Shown here: positions 8,717 through 13,484 of the stretch, piece by piece
Numbering within the stretch: the stretch's first letter is position 1
How the letters are laid out: each line of letters begins with the position of its first letter
The notes under the pieces: generated by a model
What the model was told of the DNA's origin: nothing
Database searches by the model: none
What the model saw: only the letters and a program-made list of their open reading frames with translations
NCBI GenBank assembly: GCA_002491945.1
Contig: DKWX01000030.1
Coordinates: 1 to 21,093 of the forward strand
DNA: 21,093 bases
Reading direction: 5' to 3'
Origin: Porphyromonadaceae bacterium UBA7141
GTDB taxonomy: Bacteria > Bacteroidota > Bacteroidia > Bacteroidales > Muribaculaceae
Program-made: the position numbers and the translations under genes

Positions 8717-9403
8717 ATGAACGACATCATACCCTTTCTGCGCTCTCTGCGCAGCCATAACGACCGCGAATGGTTTGCAGCCAATAAGGAACGTTATCTT
8801 AAAGTCCGCGAGGCTGTGGAGGCTCTGGCCTCACGGCTGATTCTGCTCGTAGGAGAGACCGATCCATCGGCTCTGCATATGCGTCCGTCAGATGTCACCT
8901 ACCGAATCTACCGCGACACGCGCTTCTCGGCCGACAAGACTCCGTATAAGACTCATATCGGCATCTTCATCAATCCGCCACGCGGCAAAAAATCCTGGCG
9001 CTATGGCTATTATTTCCATCTCGAGCCTGACAACTGCTTCATCTGCGGCGGCAACATGCCGGCTCCCGGTCCGCTGACGCGCGCCCTGCGGCAGAGTGTA
9101 TTCGACAATATCGAGGAATTCCGAGCCATTGTGGAGGATGAGGAGTTCCGCCGGTTTTTCCCCTCTATTGGCTTAGAGAGGCTTAAGATGGCGCCAAAGG
9201 GATTCCCTAAAGACTGGCCATATATCGACTATCTGAAAGTGAAGGACTTCGGCACAATGATGCCCGTGGACGATGATTATTTCATCTCCCCCGGTCTTGA
9301 GGATCGGCTACGCCCTGTCATCGCTCAGGCTGCGAGGCTGAATGATTTCATCAACTTCACGGTCGATGAGTTTGAGGGTTCTCAACCGGAAGACGAAGAG
9401 TGA
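8717..9403 (+). CDS. DUF2461 domain protein
   Basis: A 228-residue cytoplasmic protein covering the whole DUF2461 (TIGR02453) family, whose biochemical role is not known. The family signature is clear: an N-terminal segment with HNDREWFAANKERYL (about 14-28), the central RIYRDTRFSADKTPYKTHIG (about 63-82), then a YYFHLEPDNCFICGG strand region and the LTRALRQSVFDN helix. The end is acidic (QPEDEE). There is no signal peptide. It is divergent from porE with 73 bases between the starts; this arrangement may be chance, since nothing links DUF2461 to secretion. No terminator is obvious after the stop. Confidence 0.9.
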   Translation: MNDIIPFLRSLRSHNDREWFAANKERYLKVREAVEALASRLILLVGETDPSALHMRPSDVTYRIYRDTRFSADKTPYKTHIGIFINPPRGKKSWRYGYYFHLEPDNCFICGGNMPAPGPLTRALRQSVFDNIEEFRAIVEDEEFRRFFPSIGLERLKMAPKGFPKDWPYIDYLKVKDFGTMMPVDDDYFISPGLEDRLRPVIAQAARLNDFINFTVDEFEGSQPEDEE

Positions 9404-9613
9404 ACAGACTGGCATTCTCATTGACAGCAGTCGGGAATGCATGGGGCATCGGGCATCGAGCACCGTGATTTCAGGGGAGTGTAAAGTTTGTAATCACCTG
9501 GTATCCAACGTGTTGCATTAATTTAAAAATCATTATTGCAACTTATTGGCCTTCAAATAGATACGCTGTTTTTACCGAACTATTGTAAAAGAGACGGGCG
9601 CTTAATAATATTG

Positions 9614-9675
9614 CTTAGTACTACTGTTTGCATACCTGCAAATAATTTACTATATTTGCAGCATAATACTTAGTA
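9614..9675. promoter_or_regulatory. Candidate PadR operator dyads flanking the promoter
   Basis: CTTAGTA occurs at 9614-9620 and again at 9669-9675, 55 bases apart. Each copy is part of a palindrome: TAGTACTA (9616-9623) just upstream of the -33 box, and TACT-T-AGTA (9667-9675) at the expected transcription start. A third dyad, TTTGCA-tacc-TGCAAA (9627-9642), covers the -33 box. PadR proteins bind dyads and often repress their own genes, so autoregulation is the simplest reading. Confidence 0.45.
9627..9658 (+). promoter_or_regulatory. Consensus promoter of the padR-like gene
   Basis: TTTG (9627-9630), a 20-base spacer and TATATTTG (9651-9658) match the Bacteroidetes promoter fully. Transcription would start near 9665, about 14 bases before the leader element and about 145 bases before the ATG at 9811. 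Confidence 0.8.
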
Positions 9676-9678
9676 AAC

Positions 9679-9775
9679 GAAGGCGTTTAAACTTTTTCAA
9701 TGTTAATGGAGACTGACATTGAAGTCAACATCCATAAACTCTTTTGGGAATTTTGGCAAAAGCGTGAGCGGCTTC
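9679..9775 (+). repeat. Leader element, copy A (upstream of padR-like gene)
   Basis: A 97-base copy of an element seen three times in this window. The 5' arm is GAAGGCGTTTAAACTTTTTC (9679-9698), the middle block runs from TTAATGGAGA to CATTGAA (9703-9723), and the 3' arm is AAAAG at 9758-9762 with CGGCTTC at 9769-9775. The 5' and 3' arms are imperfect inverted repeats (GAAG/CTTC, CG/CG, CTTTT/AAAAG). A competing local stem is CTTTTG (9741-9746) with CAAAAG (9757-9762). It lacks the segment between the 5' and middle blocks that copies B and C have. Two bases after the 3' arm the ACCCGA motif follows, as in copy B. Confidence 0.7.
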
Positions 9776-9795
9776 AGAACCCGAATCCGGTATAA
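9700..9795 (+). other. Possible 31-codon leader peptide in copy A
   Basis: An open frame starts at ATG 9700 (or the in-frame ATG 9706) and ends with TAA at 9793-9795. The product starts MLMETDIEV and ends in a basic, Trp-containing part (FWEFWQKRERLQNPNPV). The ATG at 9706 lies at the same element position as ATGs in copies B (15710) and C (13095, minus), but those frames stop after 8 and 13 codons. It may be a leader peptide or just an accidental frame. Confidence 0.25.
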
Positions 9796-9810
9796 CACTT
9801 CCATATCCAT

Positions 9811-10131
9811 ATGAACGATGACAACATTCGCACCCAAATGCGCAAGGGAATGCTTGAGCTTAGTGTGCTGCTTATTCTCCAGCGCGGACGCGCTTACCCC
9901 TCTGACATACTGCGCAGCCTTCGCGAGTCTGGAATGATTGTAGTCGAGGGGACGCTTTACACCGTGCTCAACCGTCTGCGACGCGACGGACACCTTGATT
10001 ATGAGTGGGAGGAATCTACTATGGGGCCACCACGAAAATATTATACCCTCTCTGATTCCGGACTCAGACTTCTGGATGCCCTGATTGCCGAATGGAGGTC
10101 GATTTCGAATGCAATCGGTTTTTTTCTTTAA
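9811..10131 (+). CDS. PadR family transcriptional regulator
   Basis: A 106-residue winged-helix DNA-binding protein. The PadR fold is clear: helix ELSVLLILQRGRAYPSDILR (about 16-35), then the recognition helix in VVEGTLYTVLNRLRRDG (about 43-60), then the beta-wing WEESTMGPPRKYYTLSDSG (about 65-83) and a short C-terminal dimerisation helix (LLDALIAEWRSISNAIG). Length is normal for the short Bacteroidetes subgroup. In many Bacteroidetes such a gene is followed directly by a PspC-domain membrane protein; here nothing is coupled to it, and the next gene is a separately promoted lipoprotein 232 bases away. The promoter at 9627-9658 has dyads suited to autoregulation, and the mRNA begins with leader element copy A. 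Confidence 0.88.
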   Translation: MNDDNIRTQMRKGMLELSVLLILQRGRAYPSDILRSLRESGMIVVEGTLYTVLNRLRRDGHLDYEWEESTMGPPRKYYTLSDSGLRLLDALIAEWRSISNAIGFFL

Positions 10132-10202
10132 GCTGGATTAATGCACGACATTTTTTTTTGCGAAAATAAGGGAGGTAATAGGTGTGGTTTCAAAAAATTG
10201 TT

Positions 10203-10210
10203 TAAATTTG
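10203..10210 (+). promoter_or_regulatory. Probable -7 promoter box before the LRR lipoprotein
   Basis: TAAATTTG fits TAnnTTTG exactly, but no TTTG lies 20 bases upstream, so the -33 part is weak. The leader of about 145 bases includes a small G/C hairpin, CACCCC (10282-10287) with GGGGTG (10297-10302). Confidence 0.45.
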
Positions 10211-10363
10211 CAAAAACGTAGGTGCGATACTTCGTTCCGGAGAGCGGAGCGAACATGCACAGACATCAATTCTACCATATCCACCCCATTGCAAGGGGGG
10301 TGCACAATGAGCTTATTCAATCAAACTTAACCGAATAATAACCAAACACATATTTTCAGCAGA

Positions 10364-11431
10364 ATGAAAAAAATCGCATTACTTCCCGTTGCCGCCCTCC
10401 TTATGCTGGGCGCCTGCTCGAATGATGATCCGGTGGTACGTCCGGTGCCCAATGATCCGGTGCAGACCGTTCCGTCAGTGGCCGACCACATCACCCTCAA
10501 TGCTCCGGCTCAGGCCGAGGTGAAAGCCGAAGGCTCTTACTTCCGTGTATCATACGCTAACGGTCAGGAAATTGTATATTCGCTGGTCAATAGCTCTTCT
10601 CTCGGGTATGTGGCTACCGTAAAGAAAATACAGGGGTCGGCTGCCGATGTTATCGTGCCTGCTTCTGTAAACTACAATGAACGGACTTTCACTGTCAACA
10701 GCCTTGACATAATGCTCGAAGGAATTGATGACACTGTCACTTCCCTCACTTTCCCCAACACAATCACCCAATTGGTGGATAATTCTATTTTCGCCAATCT
10801 GACATCTGATTATTTCCGCGCCCAGATGGAACGCGGCAATAAGGTGGAATCAATCAATCTGGAAGAAGGATTCCCCAACTTCTGCTCTATCGACGGCGCC
10901 GTATATTCTGCAGACCTGCAGACTCTCGTATGCGTCCCCAGAGGTTACAAGGGCACCATGACCGTGGCTGAAGACACTAAGTTTATTGCCCCACGCGCTC
11001 TCTATTACTGCTCTCAGATCGATGTGCTGACTCTCCCGGCCGGCATTGTGTCAATCGGCGATGAGGCTGTGGTATTCAACGACAACCTGCTCCTCATCAA
11101 CTGTCTGGCCACTACAGCGCCCGAGGCAGTCTCCGGTGCCTTCGGACAGTATGCCCACAATGGTGTGCTGCGCATCCCGACCGGTGCCGAAGATGCCTAT
11201 AAGTTCACTAAACCCGACATGGCTCTCCCGATTGAGCCTACAGAGCCGGCTATGCCCGGTGCAGATGCCACCGACGATGACTGGACTGCATTCGATGAGG
11301 CTTATGCCGAATATGAAGTCGCTATGGGAGAGTATTACGCTGCTCTCAATGAATATAATGAGGTCAATGAATACTACGACTCTCACGAGGGTTGGGTATA
11401 CTTCAAGAATGTCGAGGGTGTGAATTTCTGA
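10364..11431 (+). CDS. Surface lipoprotein with BspA-like leucine-rich repeats
   Basis: A 355-residue lipoprotein. The signal ends in LGAC (Cys18), followed by SNDD, which resembles the Bacteroidetes surface export signal. A Pro-rich linker (about 22-40) precedes BspA-like (LRR_5) repeats: the motif seen as VIVPASVNYNERTFTVNSL (about 97-115), then LTFPNTITQLVDNSIF, FIAPRALYYCSQIDVLTLPA and IVSIGDEAVVFNDNLLLINC. Such domains usually mediate adhesion. The usual closing sequence (hydrophobic, P-G, AY, then GW-F-NV-G) is split: RIPTGAEDAY (270-279) and HEGWVYFKNVEG (341-352) are separated by about 60 residues rich in Pro, then Asp, Glu, Tyr and Ala, predicted helical. It ends at a strong terminator and appears monocistronic. 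Confidence 0.8.
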   Translation: MKKIALLPVAALLMLGACSNDDPVVRPVPNDPVQTVPSVADHITLNAPAQAEVKAEGSYFRVSYANGQEIVYSLVNSSSLGYVATVKKIQGSAADVIVPASVNYNERTFTVNSLDIMLEGIDDTVTSLTFPNTITQLVDNSIFANLTSDYFRAQMERGNKVESINLEEGFPNFCSIDGAVYSADLQTLVCVPRGYKGTMTVAEDTKFIAPRALYYCSQIDVLTLPAGIVSIGDEAVVFNDNLLLINCLATTAPEAVSGAFGQYAHNGVLRIPTGAEDAYKFTKPDMALPIEPTEPAMPGADATDDDWTAFDEAYAEYEVAMGEYYAALNEYNEVNEYYDSHEGWVYFKNVEGVNF

Positions 11432-11460
11432 TAATCACTCTCCATTAGCATAATATCCAG

Positions 11461-11491
11461 GCGGGGCTGATTCGCAATGAATCAGCCCCGC
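11461..11491 (+). terminator. Rho-independent terminator after the LRR lipoprotein
   Basis: A perfect 13-bp stem, GCGGGGCTGATTC (11461-11473) with its complement at 11479-11491, and a 5-base loop. It is followed within about 12 bases by a run of seven T. It may also stop transcription arriving from the Abi_2-like gene on the minus strand. Confidence 0.9.
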
Positions 11492-11607
11492 TCTGTTTAA
11501 AGATTTTTTTGAATTCGGCCCCTTCATACGCCAAATGGCAATGCAGGGGGGGCTGGCAGCTGCTTTCCGTCGGCTCATTATGTCGTCGTCATGCCGGTCT
11601 TATTGCC

Positions 11608-12489
11608 TTATGGAATCCGGAACCCGGATATGCGCCCCAACACATGACGAGTACCTGGAGTGACGGCAAACTCTTCAATAAGCCGCCTTAGACCATCGCG
11701 GAATTCACCACACAGTCTCTCGGATATAACTCCAAGAAAATGCGTCACCACTCCAAGCGCCCCATGCAGATTCTGCGCCGGGAGCTGTCCGCCGGATGCC
11801 GGGCCTCGGCGTAGCTGATGCGGACGGTAGGAATAAAGCACGTTCCCGTGGGCACAGATATTGCGCAGCGCGCGTATCACCTCCATATAGTCAGTGAATA
11901 TGCTCTCCATACGCACCCCGAAATGCCGGGCCACATCCTGACGAAGCACAGCACTGTTGAGCGATTCGAAAAGATTGCACATAGTGCCGAGTGTCATGAA
12001 TTCCAGTGTCTTCCAGGCCGGGGCAAACTTGTCTTTGGGGAAACGCCGGTGATGAAGCTGGATGTGCGGATTCTGGCGTTTGAGCGGATTATATACCACC
12101 CGCTCGAAGGATTTTGCCTGAGAGGCGCTTACCACACGCTTGTCGGCAAACCAGGCCGGCGAGTCGGGATATCGGGTTGACACATGGAATATCAGATAGG
12201 TGCGGAAGGCCGTTTCTATGCGCTCCAGATATTTTAGCAGCATGTTGCGCAGGTTGAAGTCGAAGGCATACAGCAGGAGGGCGTCACGGAATGTGGCGCC
12301 CTCACGGAATCTGTGGGCCGAATCGGTCATATCGGGATAGCGAGTCTCAAACGGAAACCAGTACAGGCTCATCCTGAACCATCCTATCTCAAGCAGTATG
12401 TTATAGGCTTTCTCCGGGTCATCAACCCGCATCCCGCGCCGCATGAGCAGGCTGACTTGCTCTTCAAGCGGTTTGGCTTTGCGTCCCAT
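11608..12489 (-). CDS. Abi_2 (AbiD/AbiF-like) HEPN protein
   Basis: A 293-residue cytoplasmic protein of the Abi_2 family, linked in other bacteria to abortive infection, where infected cells stop growth or die before phage release. The N-terminus (KPLEEQVSLLMRRGM, then AYNILLEIGWFRMSLYWFPF) is typical of a full-length member. A first helix pair includes YLERIETAFRTYL (about 87-99). The HEPN RNase-type motif RNICAHGNVLY is intact, with Arg209 and His214 (R-X4-H), as expected for a nuclease active site. The gene starts 30 bases after the stop of the PepSY-like gene and has no promoter of its own that I can see, so both probably share a transcript. Some AbiF-type genes are associated with a structured RNA; there is no room for one in the 30-base gap. 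No phage, transposase or other defence gene is adjacent. Confidence 0.85.
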   Translation of the reverse strand: MGRKAKPLEEQVSLLMRRGMRVDDPEKAYNILLEIGWFRMSLYWFPFETRYPDMTDSAHRFREGATFRDALLLYAFDFNLRNMLLKYLERIETAFRTYLIFHVSTRYPDSPAWFADKRVVSASQAKSFERVVYNPLKRQNPHIQLHHRRFPKDKFAPAWKTLEFMTLGTMCNLFESLNSAVLRQDVARHFGVRMESIFTDYMEVIRALRNICAHGNVLYSYRPHQLRRGPASGGQLPAQNLHGALGVVTHFLGVISERLCGEFRDGLRRLIEEFAVTPGTRHVLGRISGFRIP

Positions 12490-12519
12490 ATTATGTGATG
12501 ATTAATGCGATGTCGGCTG

Positions 12520-12960
12520 TCAGTCGTCGTAACGCACAAAGTTGCCGGCTGTGTCAAACTCTATTTCTATGTCGTTGGCAAGCTTCACTTCATAGCCACG
12601 ACGTTTCTTATCGACTCCAACCACGTTGACTCCCTTTAAGTTGGAGTTGATATAGTTGCGCATCGGCTGAAGCAGGAAGAAGGCGGGTACGTTCATGTCA
12701 CGTCCTACTTCCACCTCTTCCCAATTCCCCTTTGAATCGAACTTTATCTCGGTGCCGTTGTTGAGTATCACTTCGTAGTCTTTTACCATTCCGAAGTCCT
12801 TGTCAATCTTAACCAACGTCACCTCTGCTTTGAAGTTTTTCTTCAATACAGACTGAGCCGATGCCGGAAGCACGCTTGCATCATGTGCATACGTATCCGC
12901 GCATGCTGTGCTGATACCTACTGTGACGAGCAGCATCAACGCAATCAAAATCTTTTTCAT
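12520..12960 (-). CDS. PepSY-like periplasmic protein
   Basis: A 146-residue exported protein. The start at 12960 is chosen over an ATG at 12996 because it begins a clear signal peptide (MKKILIALMLLVTVGISTAC); cleavage is probably by signal peptidase I after ACA, though STAC could be read as a poor lipobox. The mature part holds two copies of a PepSY-like unit with the same closing pattern: YEVILNNGTEIKFDSKGNW (about 68-86) and YEVKLANDIEIEFDTAGNF (about 124-142). This matches the small Bacteroidetes PepSY-like (PF11396-type) proteins, whose function is not known. It is first in a two-gene unit with the Abi_2-like gene. Its 5' leader contains the longest copy of the repeated leader element (13026-13222), so its expression may be controlled there. 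Confidence 0.85.
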   Translation of the reverse strand: MKKILIALMLLVTVGISTACADTYAHDASVLPASAQSVLKKNFKAEVTLVKIDKDFGMVKDYEVILNNGTEIKFDSKGNWEEVEVGRDMNVPAFFLLQPMRNYINSNLKGVNVVGVDKKRRGYEVKLANDIEIEFDTAGNFVRYDD

Positions 12961-13025
12961 AATTTTACCCTTTGTGTATTTATCAGTTACAGTCACTCAG
13001 CTCTGAACCGAGCTGTAAATATTAT

Positions 13026-13222
13026 GAGGTCATTTAAACTTTTTACGAAAACTTCAAATGTGTCTGAATCTGTCTCCTTCAATGTCCATCTTCATTAATA
13101 ATCCGGCATACATAAATTCCTTCGTCGGCAGCATAGCCCGCTATGTCCCCCCCCCCTTCAGGCATTTATATCTCCTCTAAATCCTAATAAATCTTGCCAT
13201 TGGAAAAAGTCTAAACAACTTC
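13026..13222 (-). repeat. Leader element, copy C (upstream of PepSY-like gene)
   Basis: The longest copy (197 bases), read on the minus strand. The 5' arm GAAGTTGTTTAGACTTTTT (13222-13204) and the 3' arm AAAAAGTTTAAATGACCTC (13044-13026) form a 19-position stem with one mismatch, counting three G-U pairs. From the GTTTAGAC at 13216 inward, 36 of 43 bases match copy B. The middle block (13098-13078) differs from copy B at 3 of 21 positions. A competing local stem pairs 13060-13046 with 13044-13031. A CATAGC/GCTATG hairpin (13132-13145) and a run of ten G (13156-13147) lie between the blocks. A weak -7-like TTATTTTG (13258-13251) precedes it. Confidence 0.75.
13079..13165 (-). other. Possible 28-codon small ORF with Shine-Dalgarno and G10 tract
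   Basis: On the minus strand, AGAGGAG (13178-13172) lies 6 bases before an ATG at 13165, an unusually good ribosome site for this organism. The frame begins MPEGGG, with codons 4-7 read through a run of ten G, and ends YVCRIINEDGH before TGA (13081-13079). The end resembles the end of the small frame in copy B (YTRRNINGDWH). A change in G-run length would shift the frame. A seven-codon frame (13200-13177, MARFIRI) ends inside the Shine-Dalgarno sequence. Confidence 0.35.
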
Positions 13223-13448
13223 AATCTTTCAATAATCTTAAGAAAGTGTTCAAAATAAATTTATAGAATATGCAAGACTACATCTCCGATTTCCGTTCAT
13301 CTGCCATACGTTTGTATTTGAGCACTTACTTATTATAACGGTCAGAATCCCAATTTGTTTTAAAATTCTGACACAATAACATAACGCAGACGGAGTTGCA
13401 GGCGACAACGACTTCAAAATTTAATTTCAGCATTTACTGCGCCACATA

Positions 13449-13480
13449 ATTGTAGATAATGATTATTATCATTACATTTG
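13449..13480 (+). promoter_or_regulatory. Helicase promoter, possibly giving a leaderless mRNA
   Basis: TACATTTG (13473-13480) fits the -7 box, and ATTG (13449-13452) is a one-mismatch -33 box at the usual 20-base spacing. The start codon is at 13485, only 4 bases after the -7 box, where transcription itself should begin. Confidence 0.6.
13455..13474. promoter_or_regulatory. Fur/PerR-like inverted repeat in the helicase promoter
   Basis: TAATGAT (13457-13463) and ATCATTA (13468-13474) are perfect 7-base arms around a 4-base centre. The 19 bases from 13455 match the E. coli Fur consensus at 15 of 19 positions. The dyad fills the promoter spacer and overlaps the first bases of the -7 box, a position suited to repression. 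Confidence 0.4.
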
Positions 13481-13484
13481 CAAT

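Larger units (their letters stand above)
9404..9810. other. Regulatory intergenic region ahead of the padR-like gene
   Basis: The left part (9404-9600) contains no recognisable feature. The right part holds a consensus promoter (9627-9658), three short dyads around it and the leader element at 9679-9775, all listed separately. Confidence 0.6.
13223..13484. other. Intergenic region between divergent PepSY and helicase units
   Basis: AT-rich, without a gene. It holds a perfect inverted repeat GTCAGAAT (13341-13348) / ATTCTGAC (13365-13372) with a 16-base centre, a 13-base match (AACGACTTCAAAA, 13407-13419) to the 3' end of leader copy B, and the helicase promoter with a Fur-like dyad at 13449-13480. 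Confidence 0.5.

Noticed and set aside
12490..12519. A structured RNA of the kind found near some AbiF-type genes
   Set aside because: The gap before the Abi_2-like gene is only 30 bases, and no conserved hairpin is visible there or just after the gene.
12883..13098. A 71-codon plus-strand frame opposite the PepSY start and copy C
   Set aside because: It is antisense to a signal peptide and to the leader element and shows no protein-like features.
13341..13372. GTCAGAAT/ATTCTGAC inverted repeat as a terminator
   Set aside because: The stem is only 8 bp with a 16-base loop, AT-rich, and has no T-run; it lies upstream of both divergent genes, where a terminator has no evident purpose.
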